From Anaerolineales bacterium (GTDB lineage Bacteria > Chloroflexota > Anaerolineae > Anaerolineales > UBA11579), in assembly GCA_025808555.1 (NCBI GenBank), contig CP075526.1, positions 1,974,712 to 2,038,711 of the forward strand: a DNA stretch of 64,000 bases, read 5' to 3'. The position numbers and the translations under genes were made by a program. Position 1 is the stretch's first letter. Each line of letters starts with the position of its first letter. This document shows, in pieces, positions 35,173-45,566 of this stretch. A model generated the notes under the pieces. It had not been told where the DNA came from and did not search any database. It was given only the letters and a program-made list of their open reading frames with translations.

Positions 35173-36057
35173 GTGGCCAGGCATACTGCGCCAGTAGCCC
35201 TGGCGCTTGGGGGTGGAGGCACCAAGGGCATTGCCCACCTGGGCGTCTTGCGCGCCATGGAGCGGCTGGGCCTGCGCGTGGAGGCCATTGCCGGCACCAG
35301 CATTGGCGGCCTGGTCGGCGCAGTGTACGCCACCGGCCGCCCACTGGAGCAAGTGATCGCCCGCGTGGCCAGCATGACGCAGAGTGGCCTGTTTCGCCGC
35401 GGTAAGGAGATCGACAATGCCTTGCTCGGCCTGGAGGGCGTGGCCGAAGTCCTGCTGGACTTGGTTGGCGAGAAATACTTTGAAGAGCTGCCCATCCCGC
35501 TGGCAGTCACGGCCGTAGACCTCAATACTGGGCAGGAGATCGTGCTGAACAGCGGCCGCGTACTGGATGCAGTGCTGGCCACGATCGCGCTGCCCGGCAT
35601 CTTCCCGCCGCGCGTCATCGGCGAGCACACGCTCATCGATGGCGGTGTCAGCAACCCCGTGCCGGTCAGCGTGGCCCGCCGCCTGCGCCCCGGCTTGCCT
35701 GTGGTCGCTTCGGTGCTGTCCGCTCCGCCTATGGCGGAGAAGCCGCTGCCGGTCACCAACCTGCTGCCGCCCATGCCGGTGCTCGAACGCCTCTCGCAGT
35801 TCCGCCTGGCGCGGGCGCTGACCGTGTTCACCCAGGCCATGAGCATCAATGGACGTGTGCTGACCGAGATGCGCTTGGATATCGAGAAGCCGGATGTTGT
35901 GCTGCGCCCGGATGTTGACCATATTGGCCTGCTGGACCCGATCGACCTAGAAGACTTCCTTGCCCGCGGCGAGCAGGCTGCCGCTGATCTGAAGCTAGGC
36001 TGGGGTCTGCGCGCCCGTTCACGGGTGCGCGCCTGGCTGGCTGGAGACCGCGCATGA
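35173..36057 (+). CDS. Patatin-like phospholipase family protein
   Basis: Protein of 294 residues starting with GTG immediately after the proS stop. The oxyanion-hole motif is [17 protein letters not shown] and the nucleophile Ser43 lies in GTSIGG. The catalytic Asp is in [12 protein letters not shown], completing the Ser-Asp dyad. It has no signal peptide and is probably a cytosolic or membrane-associated lipid acyl hydrolase. The last codons overlap the next gene's ATG, and the two patatins are paralogues. Confidence 0.92.
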   Translation: MARHTAPVALALGGGGTKGIAHLGVLRAMERLGLRVEAIAGTSIGGLVGAVYATGRPLEQVIARVASMTQSGLFRRGKEIDNALLGLEGVAEVLLDLVGEKYFEELPIPLAVTAVDLNTGQEIVLNSGRVLDAVLATIALPGIFPPRVIGEHTLIDGGVSNPVPVSVARRLRPGLPVVASVLSAPPMAEKPLPVTNLLPPMPVLERLSQFRLARALTVFTQAMSINGRVLTEMRLDIEKPDVVLRPDVDHIGLLDPIDLEDFLARGEQAAADLKLGWGLRARSRVRAWLAGDRA

Positions 36058-36908
36058 AGCAGATCGCCTTGGCATTGGGTGGGGGTGGGGCGCGCGGCGG
36101 TGCGCACATTGGCGTGCTACGCGCCCTGGAGCGCGAGGGCGTACACGTTGCCGCGCTGGCCGGCACCAGTATAGGCGCCCTGGTGGGCGCACTGTACCTG
36201 GCCGGCCAAAGCCCGGATGAGATCGCCGTAGCCTCAGCCGCCATGGAGCACGGGCGCCTGTTCCGCCGCGGCCGCGGCGAGCAGGCGGATGGCTTCCGTG
36301 GCCTGGCGGGCATGCAAACCTTCCTCGAGGGCATGCTGGGTGAGCGCACCATTGAAGAGTTGCGCGCCCCGTATGCTGCCACCGCGGTTGACCTCAATAC
36401 CGGCGCGGCAGTGGTGCTGCGCACTGGCCGCGTGGTGGATGCCGTGCTGGCCGCCATTGCCTTCCCAGGCGTGTTCCCTTCCCGCAAGTTGGGCGAATGG
36501 GCGCTGATAGATGGCGCCATCAGCACGCCGCTTCCGATCGCGCTGGCGCGCAGCTTGGCCACCCCTGCGGGTAGCCTGCCAGTGGTGGCCGTCTCGCTGT
36601 CCGGCCGGCCGCTGAACGCCGGCCAGCCCATCTCCGGCAACAGCGACCTGACCGGTCTCGGTGGCCTGCGCACCCTGCGCCGCTTGCGCTGGGTGCGTGC
36701 TCTGGCAAACTTCAGCCGCGCCTTTGGCATTACGCGTAAGAACCTGGAAGACGCCCGCATCCAATTAGAGCAGCCTGATCTGGTGCTGTACCCGGCCGTG
36801 CGCGGCATCTCGCTACTCGACCGCGCCGATGTGCACGAACTGGCGCGCCGCGGCGAAGCCGCCGTGGCCGAAGCGCTGACCCAACTCCACGCTTTGTTCG
36901 AGGACTAA
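36054..36908 (+). CDS. Patatin-like phospholipase family protein, second copy
   Basis: Protein of 284 residues overlapping the previous gene by 4 nt (ATGA). It has [18 protein letters not shown], Ser39 in [12 protein letters not shown] and the Asp in [14 protein letters not shown]. Sequence order and spacing follow the upstream patatin closely, indicating tandem duplication with divergence of the variable C-terminal half. Lipid substrates are unknown. Confidence 0.92.
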   Translation: MKQIALALGGGGARGGAHIGVLRALEREGVHVAALAGTSIGALVGALYLAGQSPDEIAVASAAMEHGRLFRRGRGEQADGFRGLAGMQTFLEGMLGERTIEELRAPYAATAVDLNTGAAVVLRTGRVVDAVLAAIAFPGVFPSRKLGEWALIDGAISTPLPIALARSLATPAGSLPVVAVSLSGRPLNAGQPISGNSDLTGLGGLRTLRRLRWVRALANFSRAFGITRKNLEDARIQLEQPDLVLYPAVRGISLLDRADVHELARRGEAAVAEALTQLHALFED

Positions 36909-37562
36909 ATGCTCGCAGACTTGCAAGACGTGAACATTGACGGCTGGACTCTCAAGGTGCGCCAGCCCACAGGAGAGGGGCCGCACCCCGTCATCCTGCT
37001 CATCCACGGCTGGACCGGTGACGAGCACTCCATGTGGGTGTTCGCCCCGCGCCTGCCCAAGAACGCCCTGCTCATCGCGCCACGCGCGCCGTATCCTTCA
37101 AACCATCCTGAGATCGCCGGCTACAGCTGGGTGCAGGAACGCGCCGATGGCTTCAGCTCGCTGGAGTTATTTGCTCCGGCCGTGACTGCCTTCGAAGGCC
37201 TGCTTGCGGCGCTGCCAGCCCACTTTCCCCAGGGTGACTTTGCCCGCTTTGGTATGGCTGGCTTCAGCCAAGGCTCTGCATTCAGCGTGGCGTACGCCAC
37301 ACAGAATGCTGCACGCGTAGAGCGGCTGGCCATGTTAGCCGGCTTCCTGCCGGAAGCCAGCGAGGCAACCCTGCCCGCGTTCAGCGGCCTGCCGGTCTTC
37401 ATCGCCCACGGCACGCAAGATCAGACTGTGCCGGTAGAACGCGCCCACGCCGCCCGCCAGCAGTTGGCGGCCGCCGGGGCGCAGGTGCGCTACTGCGAGT
37501 CTGAGGTGGGGCACAAACTGGGGGCGAATTGTGTGGCGGAACTGGCTGATTTCTTTACATAG
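36909..37562 (+). CDS. Alpha/beta hydrolase (phospholipase/carboxylesterase type)
   Basis: Protein of 217 residues starting directly after the patatin stop. VILLIHGWTGDEHSMW forms the oxyanion region, and MAGFSQGSAFS holds the nucleophile Ser120. FIAHGTQDQTVPVERA supplies the Asp, and EVGHKLG near the end supplies the His. It belongs to the small esterase family (PF02230-like). Its clustering with two patatins suggests lipid or ester turnover. Confidence 0.88.
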   Translation: MLADLQDVNIDGWTLKVRQPTGEGPHPVILLIHGWTGDEHSMWVFAPRLPKNALLIAPRAPYPSNHPEIAGYSWVQERADGFSSLELFAPAVTAFEGLLAALPAHFPQGDFARFGMAGFSQGSAFSVAYATQNAARVERLAMLAGFLPEASEATLPAFSGLPVFIAHGTQDQTVPVERAHAARQQLAAAGAQVRYCESEVGHKLGANCVAELADFFT

Positions 37563-37586
37563 CCAGAAAGTTGGCTGGGGTAGGGG

Positions 37587-38090
37587 ATGAGACGAAAGCA
37601 AATACGAATTCCAGATTTTGATTACAGCTCTCCAGGTGCATATTTCATCACCGTTTGTGTACAGGATCGGCGCAACTTACTAAGTCAGATACTTGATGCT
37701 GAAATTAGTCTCAAGCCACCTGGGAATGTTGTTTTACAAACTTGGATGTCGCTACCTGTGCATTATCCATATGTAGAAGTTGATGAATTTGTAGTTATGC
37801 CAAATCATATTCATGGGTTAGTGTGGATTCGAGACATGCAAGTTAACCGTGTTGATGTAGGGGCGGGTTTCAAACCCGCCCCTACGCGCCACGGCTTAAG
37901 CGAAATTGCTCGAGGGTTCAAAACCTTCTCTTCCCGAAAGATTAATGAGCTTCCCACCCAGGATTCAAAATTTGCCTGGCAGCGCGGTTTCTATGAACAT
38001 GTGATCCGCGACGAAAAAGACCTCTATGATCACCGCCTCTATATTCAAGAGAATCCGGTAAAGTGGCAAAACGATGAGTACTATGGCTAA
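37587..38090 (+). mobile_element. REP-associated tyrosine transposase (IS200-like Y1 family) gene
   Basis: Protein of 167 residues. It opens KQIRIPDFDYSSPGAYFITVCVQDR and has the HUH metal site in VVMPNHIHGLVW. WQRGFYEHVIRDEKDLYDHRLYIQENPVKW closes it, holding the candidate nucleophilic Tyr. This is the TnpA-REP (RAYT) branch that mobilises short palindromes rather than its own IS. The base composition is AT-richer than its neighbours. Codons 91-100 are encoded by a 29-bp palindrome. It sits between an esterase gene and ligA, with no flanking IS ends seen. Confidence 0.9.
37857..37885. repeat. Perfect 29-bp palindrome inside the transposase gene
   Basis: GTAGGGGCGGGTTT and its exact inverse AAACCCGCCCCTAC surround a single C. 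Read in frame it encodes VGAGFKPAPT, between metal site and tyrosine of the transposase. It has the form of a REP-type palindrome inserted without breaking the reading frame. Confidence 0.9.
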
Positions 38091-38118
38091 CAGTATGTGT
38101 TTACCCGTGGACAATTAA

Positions 38119-40158
<2,040 letters not shown>

Positions 40159-40165
40159 GAGAACT

Positions 40166-40753
40166 ATGAACTTTCCATTGACCCTGTCATTCAAGATTTT
40201 GGCAATTGCTACCCAGATCCATGTGCAGGACGCCGGCGGCAGTACGCTGGCCTACATGAAGCAGAAACTTCTGAAACTGCGCGAGGATATTGACGTATTT
40301 GCCGACCAAAGCCAGTCGCAGCTGCTCTACAATATCAAGGCTGACCGCGTAATTGACTTCTCCGCCCGCTATAACTTCACCGATGCCAGCGGCAAGACCA
40401 TCGGCTCGATCAAGCGCAAGGGGATGCGCTCACTGTGGAAGGCCAATTACGAGGTGGCGGATGCCTCCGGTAGCCAGGTCATGACCATTAACGAGGAGAA
40501 CGGCTGGGTCAAGATCTGGGATTCGCTCTTTGGTGAGATCCCTGTGATCGGCATGCTGAGCGGCTATATCTTTCATCCGGCGTATCTGGTGACCAATGCC
40601 CAGGGCCAGCAGGTGGCCCGCCTGGTGAAGCAGCCGGCCTTCTTTGAAGGCAAGTTTGAGCTCACTCCGCGCGATGCGCTGCGTCCTCAGGATGAGACTC
40701 TGGTGCTGCTGAGCCTCCTCACCATGACGCTGTTGGAGCGCTCACGCGGCTAA
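40166..40753 (+). CDS. LURP-one-related/scramblase-like protein
   Basis: Protein of 195 residues from ATG 40166, with TAGGAG 4 nt upstream. It lies 7 nt after ligA. The pattern of repeated beta strands (FKILAIATQIHVQDAGGSTLAYMKQKLLKLREDIDVFAD, then DRVIDFSARYNFTDASGKTIGSIKRKG) fits the Tubby-like LURP-one/YxjI fold. A hydrophobic segment in the middle (GEIPVIGMLSGYIFHPAYLV) and a C-terminal LLSLLTMTLL helix may contact membranes. The function is unknown. Confidence 0.75.
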   Translation: MNFPLTLSFKILAIATQIHVQDAGGSTLAYMKQKLLKLREDIDVFADQSQSQLLYNIKADRVIDFSARYNFTDASGKTIGSIKRKGMRSLWKANYEVADASGSQVMTINEENGWVKIWDSLFGEIPVIGMLSGYIFHPAYLVTNAQGQQVARLVKQPAFFEGKFELTPRDALRPQDETLVLLSLLTMTLLERSRG

Positions 40754-40779
40754 AAACCTGCCGCGAGCGGGCGTTTTTG
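40751..40779 (+). terminator. Probable terminator
   Basis: A GC-rich hairpin around CCGC-GA-GCGG, bordered by AAAAAC and GTTTTT, at the end of the ligA unit. Confidence 0.65.
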
Positions 40780-40785
40780 CCTGCG

Positions 40786-40814
40786 TTGACAGCACCCAAG
40801 GGGTGAGCTACACT
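40786..40814 (+). promoter_or_regulatory. Promoter of the alpha-oxoamine synthase gene
   Basis: TTGACA (40786-40791), a 17-nt spacer and TACACT (40809-40814), the textbook sigma-70-like layout. The AAAGGA SD follows before ATG 40837. Confidence 0.75.
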
Positions 40815-40836
40815 GACCCTTCGCAAAGGAACACGA

Positions 40837-42048
40837 ATGACATCTCCACGCATCGAAGACGCAATAAGCAAGCGCATTGACGCCATGTCGGAGCGCATCC
40901 GTCTCCTCCAGGAGGCGGGTCTGTATTACTACAACCAGCCTATCACTGAAATGATGGATGAATCCAAGGTGCTGGTGCGCGGCCGCGTCATGCAAATGTT
41001 CGCCTCGTACAGTTACCTGGGCCTCATCGGCCACCCGCGCATCAACGAGGCCGCCAAGGCCGCCATTGACCGCTACGGCACCGGCACGCACGGTGTGCGC
41101 ACCCTGGCCGGCACGCTGGATATCCACAACGAGCTCGAAGAGACGATCTCCAGCTTCAAGAACGCCGAAGCCGCCATCACCTACACCTCCGGCTATGCCA
41201 CCAACCTAACCGTGGTGTCCACGCTGCTGGGCCGCCACGACTATGTGTTCTCCGACCGCCTGAACCATGCCAGCATCGTAGACGGCTGCATGATGTCCGG
41301 CGCCAAGTTCGTTCGCTTCAAGCATCGTGATATCAATGACCTTGAGAAAGCGCTGGAAGAGGCGCCGGCCTCTGCCGCCAAGCTGATCATTGCCGACTCC
41401 GTCTTCAGCATGGATGGTGACATCATTGACCTGCCGCGCTTGGTTGAGGCGGCTCGCAAGCACCATGCCTGGCTGATGATCGACGAGGCCCACTCCATCG
41501 GTGTGCTGGGCAAGACCGGCCGCGGCATTGAAGAGCACTTTGGCATGGAAGACGTCATCGACATCAAGATGGGCACCCTCAGCAAGACCATCCCCTCGGT
41601 GGGCGGGTATGTGGCCGGCCGCGCCGATATGATCAACTTCCTGCGCCACACCAGCCGCGCCTACATCTTCTCGGCGGCCTTGCCGCCGGCCCAGGCGGCC
41701 GCCGCCAACGAGGCTTTCAAGGTGATCCTGGATGAGCCCTGGCGTATTGAGAAGCTGACCGCCAACGGTACCCAGTTCATCAAAGGCTTGCAGAGCCGCG
41801 GATTTGACACGATGGACACCGAAACCGCCATCGTGCCGGTGCTGTGCAAGGACGATGACCTGGCCTATGCGCTGACACGCGATGTACAGGAGCGCGATAT
41901 CTTCGTGCTGCCGGTGGTTTCCCCGGCGGTGGAGCAGGGCAAGGCCCGCCTGCGCGCCACCGTCACCACTGCCCACAAGACTGAGGATATCGAGCGCGCT
42001 ATGGACATCATTGCCGAAGAAGGCAAAAAGCTCGGCATTTTGAAGTAG
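40837..42048 (+). CDS. Alpha-oxoamine synthase family aminotransferase (KBL/AONS/SPT type)
   Basis: Protein of 403 residues, fold type I PLP enzyme. YSYLGLIGHPRI and GTGTHGVRTLAGTLDIHNELE match the family, as does the PLP-stacking His in FSDRLNHASIVDG. MIDEAHSIGVLG provides Asp and His, and GTLSKTIPSVGG holds the Schiff-base Lys. It condenses an amino acid with an acyl-CoA with loss of CO2. Glycine C-acetyltransferase, 8-amino-7-oxononanoate synthase and serine palmitoyltransferase share this pattern. With no biotin or threonine genes nearby, the product (including sphingolipid-like lipids) is open. Confidence 0.9.
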   Translation: MTSPRIEDAISKRIDAMSERIRLLQEAGLYYYNQPITEMMDESKVLVRGRVMQMFASYSYLGLIGHPRINEAAKAAIDRYGTGTHGVRTLAGTLDIHNELEETISSFKNAEAAITYTSGYATNLTVVSTLLGRHDYVFSDRLNHASIVDGCMMSGAKFVRFKHRDINDLEKALEEAPASAAKLIIADSVFSMDGDIIDLPRLVEAARKHHAWLMIDEAHSIGVLGKTGRGIEEHFGMEDVIDIKMGTLSKTIPSVGGYVAGRADMINFLRHTSRAYIFSAALPPAQAAAANEAFKVILDEPWRIEKLTANGTQFIKGLQSRGFDTMDTETAIVPVLCKDDDLAYALTRDVQERDIFVLPVVSPAVEQGKARLRATVTTAHKTEDIERAMDIIAEEGKKLGILK

Positions 42049-42070
42049 AATAAGTGTTCGCCTAATCCAT

Positions 42071-42098
42071 AAGCCGTTGCGAAGCAACGGCTTTTTTA
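42071..42098 (+). terminator. Rho-independent terminator
   Basis: AAGCCGTTGC/GCAACGGCTT stem with a GAA loop, followed by TTTTATT. Confidence 0.92.
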
Positions 42099-42114
42099 TT
42101 CGTGGGAAACGAGA

Positions 42115-43446
42115 ATGAAGAAAGCACAAAAACAGAAAACCTTTTATTCACTGTTGGGCAATAACCTGATCGCCTCGATCACCAACAGCACCGTATGGTT
42201 CGCCATAATTTTCTACGCCTACCTGGAAACGCAATCCGTGTTGGTCACATCCATCATGGGCGGCTTGTACCTGGTGCTGGTGGCTGTGTCTGGCTTCTGG
42301 CTTGGTTCGCTGGTCGATCACAACAAAAAGAAGACCATGATGCAGGTTTCCAGCGCCGTTTCGTTCGTCATGTTCCTCATCTGCTTTGTGGTCTACCAGA
42401 CTGCCGCGCCGGGCGAATTTACCCAGCCGGACAGCGTGCGCCTGTGGACGCTGGCTGTCCTGGTGCTGTTCGGCATGATCGCCGGCAACCTGCGCTCCAT
42501 CGCCATGCCTACCCTGGTGACGCTGCTGTTCGCCGCCAAAGAGCGCGAGCGCGCCAACGGGCTGGTGGGTACGGTGTTCGGCGTGTCGTTCCTCACCACC
42601 TCGGTCATTAGTGGCTTGCTGGTGGGGCAGGCCGGCATGGCCTGGGTGTTTGGCCTGGCCATGGTGATGACCCTGCTGGCCATTGCGCACCTGTGGACCA
42701 TTCCGGTGCCCGAGACCAAGATCGCCCATGTGGAGGGCGGCGCGCCCAAGTCGGTTGACCTGCGCGGCACCTACAAACTCGTCGCCGCCATCCCGGGCCT
42801 GACTGCGCTCATTCTTTTCACCACCTTCAACAACCTGCTGGGCGGCGTGTTCATGTCACTGATGGATGCTTACGGCCTCTCGATGATGTCGGTCGAGGCC
42901 TGGGGCTTCCTGTGGGGCATCGTCAGCACTGGTTTCATCATCGGCGGTTTACTCATCGCCCGCTTTGGCCTGGGCGGCAAGCCGCTGCGTGCCTTGTTCG
43001 GCGCTAACCTGGTGATATGGTTCATCTCCTCTATCTTCACCATCCAGCCTTCCATCGTGCTGATGACGGTGGGCTTGCTCATCTACCTGACGGTGGTGCC
43101 CTTTATTGAGGCGGCTGAGCACACCATTATCCAGCGCGTCGTGCCGCCAACCCGCCAGGGCCGCGTGTTCGGCTTCGCCCAAAGTGTGGAGCTGGCCGCC
43201 GCGCCGCTGACCTCCTTCCTCATCGGCCCCATCGCCCAGTTCTACTTCATCCCGTTCATGACCGATGGAGCGGGGGTGGAGCTGATCGGCAGCTGGTTCG
43301 GCACCGGCCCGGCCCGCGGTATGGCCCTGGTATTCACGATCACCGGCATCATTGGCTTCTTTGTCACTTTGATTGCCATGCGCACCAGGCCCTACCAGCA
43401 GCTGGCCAAGCGTTACACCAAAGGCGAGAAGGCACAAGCCGCCTAG
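42115..43446 (+). CDS. MFS transporter
   Basis: Protein of 443 residues with 12 TM helices. An N-terminal basic tail (KKAQKQKTFYSLLGNNLIASITNSTVWFAI) precedes TM1. GSLVDHNKKKTMMQ is the conserved loop 2-3. It resembles MFS_1 macrolide/drug-efflux-like members. A weak SD (GGGAAACGAG) lies before the ATG. It is not part of an obvious operon. The substrate is unknown. Confidence 0.87.
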   Translation: MKKAQKQKTFYSLLGNNLIASITNSTVWFAIIFYAYLETQSVLVTSIMGGLYLVLVAVSGFWLGSLVDHNKKKTMMQVSSAVSFVMFLICFVVYQTAAPGEFTQPDSVRLWTLAVLVLFGMIAGNLRSIAMPTLVTLLFAAKERERANGLVGTVFGVSFLTTSVISGLLVGQAGMAWVFGLAMVMTLLAIAHLWTIPVPETKIAHVEGGAPKSVDLRGTYKLVAAIPGLTALILFTTFNNLLGGVFMSLMDAYGLSMMSVEAWGFLWGIVSTGFIIGGLLIARFGLGGKPLRALFGANLVIWFISSIFTIQPSIVLMTVGLLIYLTVVPFIEAAEHTIIQRVVPPTRQGRVFGFAQSVELAAAPLTSFLIGPIAQFYFIPFMTDGAGVELIGSWFGTGPARGMALVFTITGIIGFFVTLIAMRTRPYQQLAKRYTKGEKAQAA

Positions 43447-43455
43447 ATCCCGCCC

Positions 43456-43510
43456 GTCATTGCGAGGGATGCTCGAAGTTGTCTATAGGAAACTTCGAGC
43501 ATCCCTTGCA
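43456..43510. repeat. Intergenic repeat with a perfect 15-bp hairpin
   Basis: Starts with GTCATTGCGAG, as the element at 26877 does. GGGATGCTCGAAGTT (43466-43480) pairs exactly with its inverse at 43491-43505 around a 10-nt loop. Confidence 0.75.
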
Positions 43511-43547
43511 GTTTGCTTTCCTTATGCCTTATGGTTAACTTGCTCTG

Positions 43548-44741
43548 ATGCCGATCCCTAAACTCATCCTTGCTCTTGGCCGCGAGCGCTCGCTGGAGCG
43601 CAGGCACCCCTGGGTCTTTGCCAGCGCCATCATTCGCGTTGATGGCGCGCCCCAACCTGGCGATACAGTTGACGTTGTATCCGCGCACGGCCAGTTTCTG
43701 GCCCGTGCTGCGTATAGCCACCTCTCGCAAATTCGCGCCCGGGTTTGGTCCTGGAGCCAGGATGAAGAGATTGACGCCGCCTTCCTGCGCCGCCGGCTGG
43801 CAGCCGCCATTGGTTCGCGGCGTGCCCTGAACCTGCCCAGCAACGGCATGCGTTTAGTCCACGCTGAGTCGGACGGCCTGCCCGGCATCGTGGTTGACCA
43901 ATATGGCGGCGCTCTCGTGCTGCAGTGCCTCAACTGGGGCGCCGAGCGCTGGCGCGAGCAGATCGCTGACGCACTGATGGAGCTGTGCCAGCCCGTCGTC
44001 ATCTTCGAGCGCTCGGACGCGGATGTCCGCGAGCTGGAAGGTCTGCCGCCCCGCGTGGGCGTTCTGCGCGGCACGCTGCCCGCCGCGCCGCTGCTGGTGC
44101 GCGAAGCCAATCTCGATTTTGAAGTCGATCTGGGCGGCGGGCACAAGACCGGCTTTTATCTTGACCAGCGCAGCAACCGTATCCTGGCCGGTAGCCTGGC
44201 AGCCGGCCGCCAGGTGCTGGATTGTTTTTCCTACACTGGCGGCTTCGCCACCCACATGCTGCACGGCGGGGCCGCCCACGTCACGCTGGTAGACGACTCC
44301 GCCGCTGCCCTCGAGTTGGCGGCCCGCAACCTGGAACGCAACCAGCTGCCCGCTGACCGGGCGGAGTTCATTGATGGGGATGCTTTCCAGGTGCTACGCC
44401 GCTTCCGCGATTCGGCCCGCCAGTTCGACCTGGTGGTGCTCGACCCGCCCAAGTTCGCCCCCACGCGGGCCACCGCCGAACGGGCGGCGCGCGGCTACAA
44501 AGACATCAACCTGCTGGCGCTCAAGCTGCTGCGGCCCGGCGGCCATTTGCTCACTTTCTCGTGCTCGGGTGGGGTGGATGCAGCCCTGTTCCAGAAGATC
44601 GTTGCGGGCGCGGCGCTGGATGCCGGCATTGAGGCGCGCATCATTGGCCGCCTGAGCCAAGGCGCGGATCATCCGGTGGCGCTCAACTTCCCCGAGGGTG
44701 AGTATCTCAAGGGTCTTGTAATAGAAAAAAGCGCTGGGTGA
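43548..44741 (+). CDS. rlmI: 23S rRNA (cytosine-5) methyltransferase, RlmI family
   Basis: Protein of 397 residues. The PUA domain at 1-75 (RERSLERRHPWVFASAI, then GQFLARAAYSHLSQIRARVW) precedes a linker. The Rossmann methyltransferase has GHKTGFYLDQRSNR, then VLDCFSYTGGFATHMLHGGAAHVTLVD and the VVLDPPKFA box. It is followed by LLTFSCSGGV carrying the catalytic Cys. RlmI methylates C1962 of 23S rRNA from S-adenosylmethionine. It is the last plus-strand gene before the convergent ABC operon. Confidence 0.92.
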   Translation: MPIPKLILALGRERSLERRHPWVFASAIIRVDGAPQPGDTVDVVSAHGQFLARAAYSHLSQIRARVWSWSQDEEIDAAFLRRRLAAAIGSRRALNLPSNGMRLVHAESDGLPGIVVDQYGGALVLQCLNWGAERWREQIADALMELCQPVVIFERSDADVRELEGLPPRVGVLRGTLPAAPLLVREANLDFEVDLGGGHKTGFYLDQRSNRILAGSLAAGRQVLDCFSYTGGFATHMLHGGAAHVTLVDDSAAALELAARNLERNQLPADRAEFIDGDAFQVLRRFRDSARQFDLVVLDPPKFAPTRATAERAARGYKDINLLALKLLRPGGHLLTFSCSGGVDAALFQKIVAGAALDAGIEARIIGRLSQGADHPVALNFPEGEYLKGLVIEKSAG

Positions 44742-44759
44742 TCCCAGCGCTTTTTTTTT
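44724..44759. terminator. Bidirectional terminator
   Basis: AAAAAAGCGCTGGG/CCCAGCGCTTTTTT stem with a TGAT loop, between rlmI and the ABC permease operon. Confidence 0.93.
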
Positions 44760-44775
44760 GTACGTCTTTTCAAAT

Positions 44776-45564
44776 TTAGGCTGATGCGCCGCTGTAGTTC
44801 TTCAAACCCCACAGCCATAGGCGGCGGGTGATGAACAGCGCCACCAGCGTGAATACGAATGTTCCGGCCAGCAGTTCAGGCGTCAGGCGACCGGTCAATG
44901 CTTCGGCTGGCACCGTGACGGCGAACGCCACCGGGATGAGGTAGGTCAACCCCAGGCGCAGCCAGTCCGGATAGATCCCCACCGGCCAGCGCCCGGCCTG
45001 GAAGATGCTTTGCATCATCTCCATCAGCTCCCATACGCGCACGAACCAGAACGAGAGGATCGAAGCCAACAGCAGTACGCAGTAGAGCAGGATCATGCCC
45101 ATCAGCAAGGTGGCGGCGAAGGCGAACGCCAGCCACCAGCTGGCTTCCAGGCCCATGCGTCCGATGGCCACGCCCAACACAATGATGCCCAGCAGCACAT
45201 CCACCAGCCGCCAGATGGCGACGACGCGTACGCTGATCAGCACCTGCGAGTCCTCGGGCTTGGTGAGCGTGAAGTCAAGGCGGCCTTCGCGCACATCTTC
45301 CATGAAGGCCCACATGTTGGGCAGCACCAGGCTGCCGATCAACCCGCTCATCAGCACGAACACGCCATACACCGCCAGCAGCTCGGGTTGCGACCAGCCG
45401 CCCAGGTTATCTGTGTAGCTGTAGACTACATTGAGCACGATCAGGCCTGTACCCAAAGACAGGCTGGACTGCAGCACCTGCATAAAGAAGTTGGCGCGGT
45501 ATTGCACCTCATTCAGTATGCTGATGCGGGCAAACAACCCGAAGAGTTTTAGAGGTCTAAGCAT
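44776..45564 (-). CDS. ABC-2 family transporter permease, third subunit
   Basis: Protein of 262 residues from ATG 45564, 2 nt after the stop of the upstream permease. The longer frame into that gene is rejected. Six TM helices are predicted, with the cytosolic segment EDVREGRLDFTLTKPEDSQVLISVRVVAIWRLVDVL. This belongs to the ABC-2 permease group (PF06182-like), in which two different permeases pair. It is the last gene of a four-gene minus-strand operon. Confidence 0.87.
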   Translation of the reverse strand: MLRPLKLFGLFARISILNEVQYRANFFMQVLQSSLSLGTGLIVLNVVYSYTDNLGGWSQPELLAVYGVFVLMSGLIGSLVLPNMWAFMEDVREGRLDFTLTKPEDSQVLISVRVVAIWRLVDVLLGIIVLGVAIGRMGLEASWWLAFAFAATLLMGMILLYCVLLLASILSFWFVRVWELMEMMQSIFQAGRWPVGIYPDWLRLGLTYLIPVAFAVTVPAEALTGRLTPELLAGTFVFTLVALFITRRLWLWGLKNYSGASA

Positions 45565-45566
45565 TT

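Noticed and set aside
34486-35922. 478-residue minus-strand ORF over proS and the patatin
   Set aside because: Antisense shadow of two well-supported genes, His/Gln/Ala-rich without motifs.
37857-37885. CRISPR repeat
   Set aside because: A single palindrome without spacers or a second unit; it is a REP-type element.
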